Shown: positions 1 through 6,825, counted from the stretch's first letter. The stretch: 12,870 nt of DNA from an uncultured Collinsella sp. (GCA_934655835.1 CAKUHM010000022.1:1-12870); one strand, 5' to 3'. The notes: generated by a model not told the origin, from the sequence alone. Numbers and translations: made by a program.

Positions 1-720
1 GATGATGGATTCGCGCACCAGGACGTCCATGGCGTCAAGGGTAATCTCGGGCATCTCTCGGTACTTTTGCAGCACCGAGAGCTCGGTGCAGGCCAGAATG
101 ACACGGTCGCAGCCGCTACGGGCGAACTCCCACATCACGCGGTCGAACTTATCCATATCGGGCTCACGTCCGGCCTTCACATCATCGTAGATAAGCGACA
201 TCACATCGTTCTGACGTTTCTCGCTGGGATAGACGACCTCAACACCCGCAGCCTCGCATTCGCGGCCGTAGACGCCCGCGCCCACGGTTCCGTCGGTGCC
301 CATAATGCCAATCTTGTGCACCGGCTCGGCCGGCATACTCAGGTTGGGGTCGAACTCGCACTCCCCCATCACCGCACCCGCAAGGGCATAGCGCACCGAC
401 TCACGCGGCATGTGAATAATCGGCACCTTCGTAAACGACTGGATCTGGTCGTAGAAGTAGTGCGACGTGTTGCAGGGAATGGCAATGTGCGCACAGCCCA
501 GCGACTCGAGTGCCTGGGCACACTCTTTCATGGTCGCCAGCAGCTTGGCGTGCTCGCCGGTCTTAATGGCCAGCGTGCGGTCGGGCATGGTCGACTTGGA
601 GAGCACCACCATGTCGATATGTTCCTGATCGCAGGCAGCAGCCGTATGACGCACTACCTGGTCGTAGTAATACGACGTGGCCTCGGCGCCCATGCCGCCG
701 ATAACTCCCAGCTTTTCCAT
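1..720 (-). CDS. Aspartate/glutamate racemase (probable aspartate racemase), 3' end outside window
   Basis: This protein interconverts L- and D-aspartate (or glutamate) by a PLP-independent two-cysteine mechanism in the cytoplasm. The visible 240 residues start MEKLGVIGGMG, the glycine-rich opening of the Asp/Glu racemase family. The two expected catalytic cysteines are present: C83 in IPCNTSH and C211 in LACTEL. The start is ATG at 720, with AAGGAGG five bases upstream. The frame is still open at base 1, so the last residues are missing. It lies 84 nt downstream of a D-aspartate ligase on the same strand, so aspartate is the likely substrate and supply of D-Asp to that ligase the likely role. 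MurI-type glutamate racemase is less likely given the neighbour. Family call is firm; substrate is inferred from context. Confidence 0.9.
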   Translation of the reverse strand, partial: MEKLGVIGGMGAEATSYYYDQVVRHTAAACDQEHIDMVVLSKSTMPDRTLAIKTGEHAKLLATMKECAQALESLGCAHIAIPCNTSHYFYDQIQSFTKVPIIHMPRESVRYALAGAVMGECEFDPNLSMPAEPVHKIGIMGTDGTVGAGVYGRECEAAGVEVVYPSEKRQNDVMSLIYDDVKAGREPDMDKFDRVMWEFARSGCDRVILACTELSVLQKYREMPEITLDAMDVLVRESII

Positions 721-742
721 CGCCGCCTCCTTGGTGACGCTT

Positions 743-795
743 GCGCAATTGCGCGTATCATACCCGCGCCCGCCCGATGTAAACCGGACGGGCGC
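743..795 (-). promoter_or_regulatory. Candidate racemase promoter with hairpin and 12-bp palindrome
   Basis: The gap between ligase stop and racemase start holds three signals. A TTTACA (783-778) and TATGAT (762-757) pair has a short 15-bp spacer on the minus strand. A perfect palindrome, GCGCAATTGCGC (743-754), lies just downstream of that -10 box. An 11-bp stem with one G-U pair (766-776 with 785-795, 8-nt loop) overlaps the spacer and -35 region. No T-run follows the stem, so it is not a standard terminator. The racemase may have its own regulated promoter, or the hairpin may protect or attenuate a ligase-racemase transcript. The elements are seen; their function is inferred. Confidence 0.35.
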
Positions 796-804
796 CGCAC
801 TCAT

Positions 805-2061
805 CTACTTGTAATACGTCTTGAACAGCTTAAAGTGGCGCAGCTTGGTGTGCCACATGCGCAGCCAGCGGTTAAAGACAAAGTCGCCCTTCATAAACGA
901 AGGGTCGGCGCCCTTGCCTTCCTTATCCAGGCGATGTACCTTAGCGCGCAACTCGGGATCCTTGACGTACTTGTCGACGACGCCCATGGGAACGACCATC
1001 CACAGCGCCTCGTCCTGCGCCGTCACAAACTCCGGCTCAAACGGGCGGTTGAACACATACTCATCCACCACATACTTGGCAACGTTAAAGCCGCTGTTAG
1101 TTACGTAGTAGTTGCTGCGGCCCTGGCGGGTGTTGAAGTCGAAGAACTTAAACGAGCCATCGCGCTCGTCGTACTTGACGTCGAAGTTGGAATAACCAAC
1201 AAAGTTCAGGTCCTCAAGCAGCTTGCGCACGCCGCCCATGAGCTCGTCGTTGGGTTCGGTGATGATACAGGCATGGTTGCCAACGCCATGGGGCTGATGC
1301 TCCTCGAGCAGTACGTGGCCCAGGCACATCATGCGCACCTTGCCGTTACGGTCGGAATAGCTGGTGAGCACGCGCATGTACTCGTCGTTGCCGGGCACGC
1401 GGTCCTGCAAGATCAGATCGTCGGTGTAGCCGCTGGCATAGGAGTCACGGATAACCTGCTCAAGCTCGGCGCGATCGGCAATCTCATAAGCCTTCTTCTG
1501 GCCCTCGAACTCATGCTGCCACCACATGATGCCGTCGGACGGCTTCAGGATCATCGGGAAGGGGAAGTCAATCTGGTCGAGCACCTCGGCCGGCGCCTCG
1601 CCTTGCGCGTTAAGCATCTGCGCCGTAAAGGTAAAGGTATGCGGATACGGCACGCCATGCTTCTCGCACAGCTCGTAGAAGATCTCCTTCTTCTGGCACT
1701 GCTCGAGCATGCTGTAAGGTGCGTAGGGCGCGACGATGTTATCCGCCAGCTCATCGGCATCCTTTGCCTGAGCCACCAGGGCAACATAGTTATCGCCGCA
1801 GCCCATCAGGACAATCGTCTTATCGGCATGCGCCTGGGCAATGCCATTGACGATTTTGAGCATCACGGGCATGGTGTCGATGTCGACATTGGGCGTGTAG
1901 TCGATAATCTGGCTGCGATACGCAGGGCCCGTCTGGTACTTGCCAAAGACCAGACTCTTGACCTGATACTCTTCGTAGAAAGCACGCGCCACCGAATAGG
2001 CGTTGATGTCGCCGCCGAGCAGCACGGGAATGAACTCGCGCTCTGTAAATTGCAATGCCAT
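805..2061 (-). CDS. D-aspartate ligase (ATP-grasp), peptidoglycan bridge formation
   Basis: This 418-residue ATP-grasp enzyme probably uses ATP to activate D-Asp and attach it to the side-chain amine of the third residue of UDP-MurNAc-pentapeptide, giving the one-residue D-Asp bridge. The N-terminal nucleotide-like fold has IPVLLGGDINAYSVAR (11-26) and LMGCGD (85-90). The ATP-grasp core follows, with a nucleotide-binding lysine in MILKPSDG (170-177), LILQDRVPGND (216-226) and RMMCLGHVLLEE (243-254). The metal-binding end is FFDFNTRQGRSNYYV (306-320). Here D308 and N310 take the place of the usual Glu-x-Asn. Length and motifs match, from memory, the Enterococcus faecium D-Asp ligase, also found beside a racemase. 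The ATG at 2061 has AGGAAG upstream. Ligation of another amino or carboxylic acid cannot be excluded. Confidence 0.85.
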   Translation of the reverse strand: MALQFTEREFIPVLLGGDINAYSVARAFYEEYQVKSLVFGKYQTGPAYRSQIIDYTPNVDIDTMPVMLKIVNGIAQAHADKTIVLMGCGDNYVALVAQAKDADELADNIVAPYAPYSMLEQCQKKEIFYELCEKHGVPYPHTFTFTAQMLNAQGEAPAEVLDQIDFPFPMILKPSDGIMWWQHEFEGQKKAYEIADRAELEQVIRDSYASGYTDDLILQDRVPGNDEYMRVLTSYSDRNGKVRMMCLGHVLLEEHQPHGVGNHACIITEPNDELMGGVRKLLEDLNFVGYSNFDVKYDERDGSFKFFDFNTRQGRSNYYVTNSGFNVAKYVVDEYVFNRPFEPEFVTAQDEALWMVVPMGVVDKYVKDPELRAKVHRLDKEGKGADPSFMKGDFVFNRWLRMWHTKLRHFKLFKTYYK

Positions 2062-2117
2062 GGAAACTTCCTATCATGAACTGCCCGCACAACGGGCGGT
2101 CTTAGTGCAACCGATTC

Positions 2118-2146
2118 ATTCTAGCGTGCCAAACCGCCAGTGCCCA
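2118..2146 (-). promoter_or_regulatory. Candidate promoter of the D-Asp ligase-racemase pair
   Basis: On the minus strand, TGGGCA (2146-2141) and TAGAAT (2123-2118) are separated by 17 bp, four and five matches to the vegetative consensus. Transcription would start near 2111, giving a leader of about 50 nt. That leader contains a small GC-rich hairpin (2083-2087 with 2093-2097) ahead of the ribosome binding site. Seen by eye; not tested. Confidence 0.4.
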
Positions 2147-2210
2147 AAGTTCCACCGTATCTATGGCAATCGGAGGAGCAAACTCGGCGCAAAGACGGCA
2201 CTCACCGCTG

Positions 2211-2244
2211 TACGACAACGGGCAATGAACCTACCGTTGTTGTA
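2211..2244 (+). other. Stem-loop in the MOSC gene leader
   Basis: TACGACAACGG (2211-2221) can pair with CCGTTGTTGTA (2234-2244) across a 12-nt loop: an 11-bp stem with one G-U pair. It lies 43 nt before the MOSC start. There is no T-run after it and no resemblance to a riboswitch I can name. It could be a leader structure or a regulator site. I see no convincing promoter or gene elsewhere in the 225-bp gap 2062-2286. Confidence 0.3.
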
Positions 2245-2286
2245 GGATTCAACATATTGTCAATCTCATAAGCGAAAGGCGCACGC

Positions 2287-2919
2287 GTGCCCCAAGAACA
2301 TCTGGCCGACAACCCCATCCTTGACGCTGCAAAACGGGAGCTAGCGGAACGCTCTCGGACGACCGCTCCCCTACGCACCGCCAGCAACGCCTACGAAGGA
2401 CCCGCCCGCATCGTCTCGATTAACACGTCGGCGCACAAAGGCACACGCAAGTCGCCCGTCTCCGATGGGCACGATACCGTCATTGAACAGTTTGGCCTCG
2501 CTTCCGATGCGCACGCCGGGCACTGGCACCGCCAAGTCTCGTTTTTGGCCGCAGAATCAATCCAGACGGCACGGCATCGCGGGCTCGATGTGCACGAAGG
2601 CGACTTTGGGGAGAATTTCACCACACAAGGTATCAACTTGCTTTCGCTCCCCTTGGGCACACAGCTCAAGATCGGCAACGACGTTCTGGTCGAGATCAGC
2701 CAGATCGGCAAGGTCTGCCACACCCGCTGTGCTATCTACTATCTCGCCGGTGATTGCATCTTTCCCCACGAGGGCATTTTCGGTGTGGTGCTTCGAGGCG
2801 GAGAGGTGCATGTCGGAGACGATATCCAAACGGTCAAACTCGGCGACGGCACCTGTTCCTTCACCCCGGCCGAGGCGCTCGAAGAAGTTGAGCAGGCTCG
2901 CCGCGAGGGAGCCCTATAG
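2287..2919 (+). CDS. MOSC domain-containing protein
   Basis: This 210-residue protein has a single MOSC domain, a fold that in the molybdenum cofactor sulfurase and YiiM families handles sulfur or molybdenum cofactor through a conserved cysteine. Key segments are RIVSINTSAHKGTRKSPV (41-58), GDFGENFTTQGI (105-116), IGKVCHTRCAIY (140-151), GDCIFPHEGIFGVVLRGGEV (155-174) and VGDDI (176-180). Candidate functional cysteines are C144, C148 and C157. The start is a GTG with AAAGG upstream. An in-frame TAA at 2269 rules out a longer protein. The roughly 38 residues before the domain are extra compared with minimal MOSC proteins. No molybdopterin genes are visible nearby, so the cofactor role rests on the domain alone. 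Confidence 0.85.
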   Translation: MPQEHLADNPILDAAKRELAERSRTTAPLRTASNAYEGPARIVSINTSAHKGTRKSPVSDGHDTVIEQFGLASDAHAGHWHRQVSFLAAESIQTARHRGLDVHEGDFGENFTTQGINLLSLPLGTQLKIGNDVLVEISQIGKVCHTRCAIYYLAGDCIFPHEGIFGVVLRGGEVHVGDDIQTVKLGDGTCSFTPAEALEEVEQARREGAL

Positions 2920-2987
2920 GTGCAAAACCCCATGTTGGAGTAGCCCTTAAGGCGTGAATCTGCGATCAGACAGAGTTCCGTAACGTT

Positions 2988-3111
2988 AAAGTTGAACTCT
3001 ATGGTTTCTCAACAATTCACTATAACTGCAGGTCAAAGCCAAAGCCTCAAGTTCAACTTGACCCTTTGGAACCTTTAAGGTTCAAGTTGAGGTCGAAAGC
3101 AGTAGTAGAAT
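2988..3111 (+). promoter_or_regulatory. Palindrome cluster and inverted repeat upstream of wall hydrolase gene
   Basis: The 234-bp gap before the hydrolase has a repeated dyad. AGTTGAACT (2990-2998) and AGTTCAACT (3050-3058) are exactly 60 bp apart, each with 4-bp arms around one base. The second lies in a larger palindrome, CAAGTT-C-AACTTG (3048-3060). TCAACTTGA (3053-3061) pairs with TCAAGTTGA (3082-3090), extended inward after one mismatch by CCTT/AAGG, so a 13-bp stem around a 10-nt loop can also form. A TAGAAT -10-like box (3106-3111) follows, without a good -35, which suggests an activator. I read this as a set of operator sites. An RNA element is possible, but I do not see the c-di-AMP riboswitch core that often precedes wall hydrolases. 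Confidence 0.45.
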
Positions 3112-3153
3112 ACCGTTCGAACCATAACCTACGATTGATTGCAGAGGGACTGG

Positions 3154-4287
3154 ATGCAGCATTCGAATCATCGCGTCGCAGCGCTCATCGCGTCGAAGCC
3201 GGCTCGTATTATCACGAGCGCCGCACTCGCTGTCGCACTGACTGCCACGCCGATGCTCTCCCCCGTTGCGGCGTATGCCGCCTCGCAGGCAACGCAGGAT
3301 CAGCTTTCCGCCGCACAGCAAAAAATTGAAGCCGCCACGAGCGCCTACAACGATGCCCGCACCAAACTCGACGACCTGCAAAAGCAGATCGACTCCAACG
3401 AGGCGAGCATCGAGGAAATCGAGGCTAAGCTTCCCGAGCAGCAGGCCAAGGCAAGCTCCGCCATGCGCGATCTGTACAAGTACCAGAAGGGCACCAATCC
3501 CATCGTGAGCTTCCTGGTCAACGCGCAGAGCCTGGGTGAGTTCATTACGACCTGCAAATACACCAACCAGATCACGAGCTCGAGCGTCGACGAGATCGAA
3601 CAGCTCAATAACATGCAAACCGAACTCGAGCAGAACAAGGCTGAGCTCCAGCAGGCCAAGTCTCAGCTTGAGGCAGAGCAGAAAAACGCCGAGGATGCGT
3701 TGGCTCAGGCCCAGCAGCTCCGCAGCGAGGCACAAGCAAAAGCCGAGCAGGAAAATGCCGCCGAGCTTGCCAAGCTTGAGGCCGATAAGGCCGCTGCCGC
3801 CGAGAAGCTCTCGGGCGAGGGCGTAAGCGGCAGCAATTCCAGCAGCCAGGCCACCAACACCAACACCACCATCGACACCACGGTGAACAACGCCAATACC
3901 GGTAACTCCGATTACGATACGTTCATCAACGAGTGGACGAGCCGCATCGACAATTATCTTGCCGGCTCCCCCATGGCAGGCCAGGGCTATAACTTTGCCG
4001 TCGCCGCTTGGAATACCGGCGTCGACCCCCGTTGGTCCCCCGCCATCGCCTGCATCGAGAGCACCAAGGGCACTTATTGCGCCAATTCCTACAACGCCTG
4101 GGGATGGAGCGCTCGTGGCGGCGGTTGGCGCAGCTTTGGCAGCTGGAGCGAGGGCATCTCCGCTCATGTTGCCTACCTGGGCGCCAACTACGGCTCCACC
4201 CTTACCCCGGCAGCGGCCAAAAAGTACTGCCCGCCCACGTGGCAGGACTGGTACAACAAGGTCGCCGCTCAGATGAACCGCATCTAA
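3154..4287 (+). CDS. Secreted peptidoglycan hydrolase: CwlO/PcsB-like coiled coil plus lysozyme-like domain
   Basis: This 377-residue protein is exported and probably cleaves peptidoglycan. Residues 1-43 form a signal peptide: basic start, hydrophobic ITSAALAVALTATPML, cleavage near AYA/A. Residues 44-215 are a long coiled coil rich in A, E, K and Q, with the CwlO/PcsB-type hinge MRDLYKYQKGTNPIVSF (104-120). A low-complexity S/N/T linker spans about 220-252. The C-terminal domain (253-377) is lysozyme-like, with FAVAAWNTGVDPRWSPAIAC (281-300) followed by IES, E302 as candidate catalytic acid, and NAWGWSARGGGW (314-325). Four cysteines (134, 300, 309, 359) could form disulfides outside the cell. 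I chose ATG 3154, with GAGGG five bases upstream, over an upstream TTG. CwlO/PcsB proteins usually end in NlpC/P60 or CHAP domains; this one does not. FtsEX control is inferred only from the coiled coil. Confidence 0.85.
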   Translation: MQHSNHRVAALIASKPARIITSAALAVALTATPMLSPVAAYAASQATQDQLSAAQQKIEAATSAYNDARTKLDDLQKQIDSNEASIEEIEAKLPEQQAKASSAMRDLYKYQKGTNPIVSFLVNAQSLGEFITTCKYTNQITSSSVDEIEQLNNMQTELEQNKAELQQAKSQLEAEQKNAEDALAQAQQLRSEAQAKAEQENAAELAKLEADKAAAAEKLSGEGVSGSNSSSQATNTNTTIDTTVNNANTGNSDYDTFINEWTSRIDNYLAGSPMAGQGYNFAVAAWNTGVDPRWSPAIACIESTKGTYCANSYNAWGWSARGGGWRSFGSWSEGISAHVAYLGANYGSTLTPAAAKKYCPPTWQDWYNKVAAQMNRI

Positions 4288-4296
4288 GTACAGCTG

Positions 4297-4327
4297 AAAA
4301 GGGCCCCAAACGGGGCCCTTTTCTTTT
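4297..4327. terminator. Bidirectional rho-independent terminator
   Basis: AAAAGGGCCCC (4297-4307) and GGGGCCCTTTT (4312-4322) form a perfect 11-bp stem with a 4-nt loop, followed by CTTTT on the plus strand. Because the arms begin and end in A and T runs, it works on both strands. It ends the hydrolase gene from the left and the kinase gene, whose stop is at 4326, from the right. Confidence 0.93.
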
Positions 4328-5705
4328 AGGTGGTAGAGGTGTCAACGACACCGGTCGCATTGACAACCGCAACTATGACGATCATGCACAGGAGCAGCAC
4401 GCCCAATGCCTTAATCCAGAGTTTCGCGAGTTTCTTGCCGCGATAGCTGTCGAGCAGTGCGAATTGCCGACGAAGGCGGCGCTTGTCGAGCAGCGCAAAA
4501 TGCATAAGCACCATAAGGCCATCGACAAAGAAAAAGTACTCGATTATAAGAAGCCACGTCGGGTAGCTTTGATTTGCTCCCGTGGGATGAAAAACGGCAA
4601 AGTGGCTTCCGGCAAAGAATACAAGCAGCGAGAGGCAGACAAGCGTATTCCAAATGCGTCCCAGAGGTTCCGGAATGCGAGAAAGCAGACCGAATACAGC
4701 GGAGGCGGCAGGCTTAGGAAGCTCTGAGGAGCTCTGGAGCCCTTGGGGCGTTAACACCGTCTCCGAGGCCGGGGTACAAACAGGCACAGGCGCAGGAGGC
4801 CGCACAGGGCAACTCAGGTCGTATGCCGCGCGCGTCGCCCGTCCCAATGCCTCCGCACTCGCAAAACGCTTGGCTGGGTCGAGCGCCATCGCCATGCAAA
4901 TGACATCGGTCAGAGAAGAAGGAACGCCGCGCATCTCGCATTGTTCGTGCATGTCGCGTCCCGGCTTAGGGTCGGCCCCCGTCAGGCAAAAGAAAAGAAG
5001 CGCGCCGAGTGCATACACATCGCTGCGCACGCTCGTCTGCCCAAACCCATACTGCTCGGGCGGCGCGTAGGGCCGCGTACCAAACTTGACGGTATCGGCA
5101 TCGGCGCCGTCGCGCCACACGCGCGCAATTCCCAAATCGATAATCACCAGCGACGAAAAGCTCATACCGGCATCGGGCGCATACTGCACGCCCGACACGA
5201 TGATGTTCGACGGCTTAAGGTCGCGATGGATTACCGGCGAGGCCGGCTCCCCCGCCGTCGCAAAACCAGCATGGAGCTCGCCGACTGCATCGCAGAGAGC
5301 AGGAAATAACTCATGCGCATAATCGGGCGTCGCGCCCAAGCGCCCCACCAAGGCCTCGAGCGTCTCGCCCTCGACATACTCCATCACTACGTCGAGTTCA
5401 TCGCCCGCACGGTGACAATCAACGATCCGAGGCAAGTGTTCAAAACGGCGCCCGGCACGCTGGGCCTCAAACAGGCGCTCATACGCCCCGCCAATCTGGG
5501 CCGATGCGTCAATGCGCTTACGGACGAAGGGGCCAAGCGACCCACCGCCCGTACCCTCAAAGTAGACGAGCTCAGTTGTTTCGACCGATGAGCGCTTAAG
5601 CACGCGATCAACGCGATAGCTGTCGTCGCGATCGAGCGATGCCAGGTGCTCGGCAAGCGCGGCGGTCAGTTCGTCATCGGAATATGTTGGGCTCTGCGTA
5701 TCCAT
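4326..5705 (-). CDS. Membrane-anchored Hanks-type Ser/Thr protein kinase without PASTA domains
   Basis: This protein phosphorylates serine or threonine on unknown targets. Numbering is from ATG 5705. The kinase domain spans about 30-300: ATP-site lysine in FVRKRI (K63), hinge VVMEYVEGE, catalytic loop HRDLKPSN (160-167), metal-binding IIDLGIAR with DLG for DFG (D190), and the activation segment GTRPYAPPEQYG (209-220). The glycine-rich loop is degenerate. A proline-rich linker follows, then three likely membrane helices near 351-371, 384-406 and 431-453. A single-pass PASTA-type wall sensor is therefore unlikely. GTG 5735 and ATGs 5717/5714 are alternative starts; none has a strong ribosome binding site. 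It is the last gene after HTH and FxLYD genes, and the HTH protein is a plausible substrate. Start uncertain, family certain. Confidence 0.9.
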   Translation of the reverse strand: MDTQSPTYSDDELTAALAEHLASLDRDDSYRVDRVLKRSSVETTELVYFEGTGGGSLGPFVRKRIDASAQIGGAYERLFEAQRAGRRFEHLPRIVDCHRAGDELDVVMEYVEGETLEALVGRLGATPDYAHELFPALCDAVGELHAGFATAGEPASPVIHRDLKPSNIIVSGVQYAPDAGMSFSSLVIIDLGIARVWRDGADADTVKFGTRPYAPPEQYGFGQTSVRSDVYALGALLFFCLTGADPKPGRDMHEQCEMRGVPSSLTDVICMAMALDPAKRFASAEALGRATRAAYDLSCPVRPPAPVPVCTPASETVLTPQGLQSSSELPKPAASAVFGLLSRIPEPLGRIWNTLVCLSLLVFFAGSHFAVFHPTGANQSYPTWLLIIEYFFFVDGLMVLMHFALLDKRRLRRQFALLDSYRGKKLAKLWIKALGVLLLCMIVIVAVVNATGVVDTSTT

Positions 5706-5804
5706 AGCGTCCATCATAGCGCAGGGCGCGGACACCTCATGGCATCCGCGCCTTGTTCGTTTGCATCGTTGCCGTAACAGTGTCGCCGGCTCAACCGCCA
5801 GCCG

Positions 5805-6227
5805 TTAACTCACCGTCTCCTCACCAAAGCGATATAGCTCCTCGTTAACCTTTTGCAGGCTGCAGCCGCGATCAATGCAAAAGATGATGATGGCGTCGCG
5901 CCGGTCCTTACAGTTGAGAACGCTGGCTCCGGCGGCCGTCAGTGCGCGGTTGGTCTCCTTCATCGACAGCGCCATCGCAAAGGCAATTTGCAGCACCTTA
6001 TTGCGACTCGGATGGCGTGCGCCGGTAAAGATCTGATAGCCAAAGGTCTCGTTGAGGTCGGCCATACGTACCACGCGAGAGCGCTCCAAACCCTTCTCTT
6101 GCAGCAACTGCTGGAGGTAGTCCGAAAGCGAAGGGGCGGCAAAGTCGTGTTCCTTGATATAGCCATCGATGCTCGGCGCATCGAGAAGCTCGCTGAGCAG
6201 CTCCTCGGTCAACTTTTTATCGGGCAT
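5805..6227 (-). CDS. Helix-turn-helix protein linked to Ser/Thr kinase
   Basis: This 140-residue protein has an all-helical region that resembles an XRE-type helix-turn-helix: SLSDYLQQLLQEKGLERSRV (33-52) and RMADLNETFGYQIFTGARHP (54-73), followed by RNKVLQIAFAM (75-85). The part after about 88 (KETNRALTAAGASVLNCKDR) continues as helices and may be a sensing or partner-binding domain. It has three cysteines (106, 117, 122). The ATG has GGAGG nine bases upstream. It sits 33 nt after the FxLYD gene and about 100 nt before the kinase, all on one strand, which fits one operon. I do not know a characterised homologue. DNA binding, or acting as an adaptor or substrate for the kinase, is inference. 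Confidence 0.7.
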   Translation of the reverse strand: MPDKKLTEELLSELLDAPSIDGYIKEHDFAAPSLSDYLQQLLQEKGLERSRVVRMADLNETFGYQIFTGARHPSRNKVLQIAFAMALSMKETNRALTAAGASVLNCKDRRDAIIIFCIDRGCSLQKVNEELYRFGEETVS

Positions 6228-6260
6228 ACGACTTCACCTCCCCCAAGCATATACAGCATG

Positions 6261-6704
6261 CTAGAAACCGCTCACATCCGAGCGCTCCCAGCTGGCGACC
6301 TGATCAGGAGGCACCGTACCCAACGCTTCGAACTTCCAGGAGCCACCCGCCTTCAAATGATTGGTGTTCGCGAGGGCAGTTCCAACCTGGTTGCCATCAG
6401 CATCATACAAAACGTACTCGATCTGAATGTAGCTCTTTTCCTTGTCCGTGTTATTGGTCAGCGTACCCGTGATCTTATAGGCGAACTGATTAGAGGTATC
6501 CTCGACCTCGTCGGCAATCGTATAAGGCTCCTGCGGCTCTTGTTGCTCTTCGGCCTGCTGCGATGCCTCGGCAGGTTTCGACACATCGCCCGTAGATGAG
6601 TCAGAGGAGTTGCCGCCCATGGAACCCACAGCGCCGACGATAACGAGCACAACGATTATGCCCAGAACGATCTTACCGATCGGCTTCTTTCCTTCTTTTG
6701 CCAT
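6261..6704 (-). CDS. Membrane-anchored FxLYD domain-containing protein
   Basis: This 147-residue protein has a short basic start (MAKEGKKPIGK), one membrane helix (about 12-28), a polar S/E/Q linker (30-60) and a C-terminal beta-rich domain (61-147). Segments FAYKITGTLTNNTDKEKSYI (74-93) and EYVLYDADGNQVGTALANT (96-114) are typical of the extracellular FxLYD fold. The domain would face outside the membrane. Its biochemical function is not known. The ATG at 6704 is preceded by AAGGA, but that site lies inside a perfect hairpin arm (see 6710-6763). It is the first of a probable three-gene unit with the HTH protein and the kinase, where it could be a sensor or a kinase target. Confidence 0.8.
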   Translation of the reverse strand: MAKEGKKPIGKIVLGIIVVLVIVGAVGSMGGNSSDSSTGDVSKPAEASQQAEEQQEPQEPYTIADEVEDTSNQFAYKITGTLTNNTDKEKSYIQIEYVLYDADGNQVGTALANTNHLKAGGSWKFEALGTVPPDQVASWERSDVSGF

Positions 6705-6778
6705 TATGCATCCTTCCTACGATCCGGCCACCGTGCCGGCACACAGCCCATCGTAGGAAGGATTGAACTTGAATTCAT
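6704..6778 (-). CDS. Possible 24-residue leader peptide overlapping the FxLYD start
   Basis: On the minus strand an ATG at 6778 opens a frame of 24 residues, beginning MNSSSILPTMG and ending PDRRKDA. Its TAA (6706-6704) shares one base with the FxLYD ATG, forming TAATG. This is the classic geometry for stop-and-restart coupling. The frame crosses both arms of the inverted repeat, so a translating ribosome would melt the hairpin and free the FxLYD binding site. Against it, no clear ribosome binding site precedes 6778. The frame is also open upstream through the MFS gene, so it could be chance. Confidence 0.25.
   Translation of the reverse strand: MNSSSILPTMGCVPARWPDRRKDA
6710..6763 (-). promoter_or_regulatory. 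Hairpin that sequesters the FxLYD ribosome binding site
   Basis: ATCCTTCCTACGAT (6710-6723) and ATCGTAGGAAGGAT (6750-6763) are exact reverse complements, 14 bp without a mismatch. The 26-nt loop itself contains the palindrome GTGCCGGCAC (6733-6742). In the minus-strand RNA the downstream arm carries AGGAAGGA, the FxLYD binding site, five bases before the start codon. Folding would hide it. No T-run follows on either strand, so a terminator is unlikely. A DNA operator is the main alternative. Confidence 0.6.
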
Positions 6779-6825
6779 TAGCTGAGAGCTAAGGCTGCAA
6801 ATGAAATTGCCAAGCAGCGAAAGAA

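Noticed and set aside
766..795. Terminator after the D-Asp ligase
   Set aside because: The stem is strong but is followed by mixed sequence, not a T-run, so it is listed as a candidate regulatory hairpin.
67..2079. 670-codon plus-strand frame opposite the racemase and ligase genes
   Set aside because: It mirrors both minus-strand genes across their gap. Its His/Val/Leu-rich sequence has no domain. The opposite strand encodes two clear enzymes with catalytic motifs, so this is a codon-bias shadow.
2920..3138. c-di-AMP riboswitch before the wall hydrolase
   Set aside because: Such riboswitches often precede wall hydrolases in related bacteria, but their conserved core is not visible here; the repeats look like protein sites.
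3082..4167. 361-codon minus-strand frame opposite the wall hydrolase
   Set aside because: Low-complexity Gly/Leu/Ala composition. The plus strand has a signal peptide, coiled coil and enzyme domain with a good ribosome binding site.
6778..6792. Terminator of the MFS gene (TTAGCT/AGCTAA)
   Set aside because: Only 6 bp with a 3-nt loop and no T-run on the minus strand; too weak to support.
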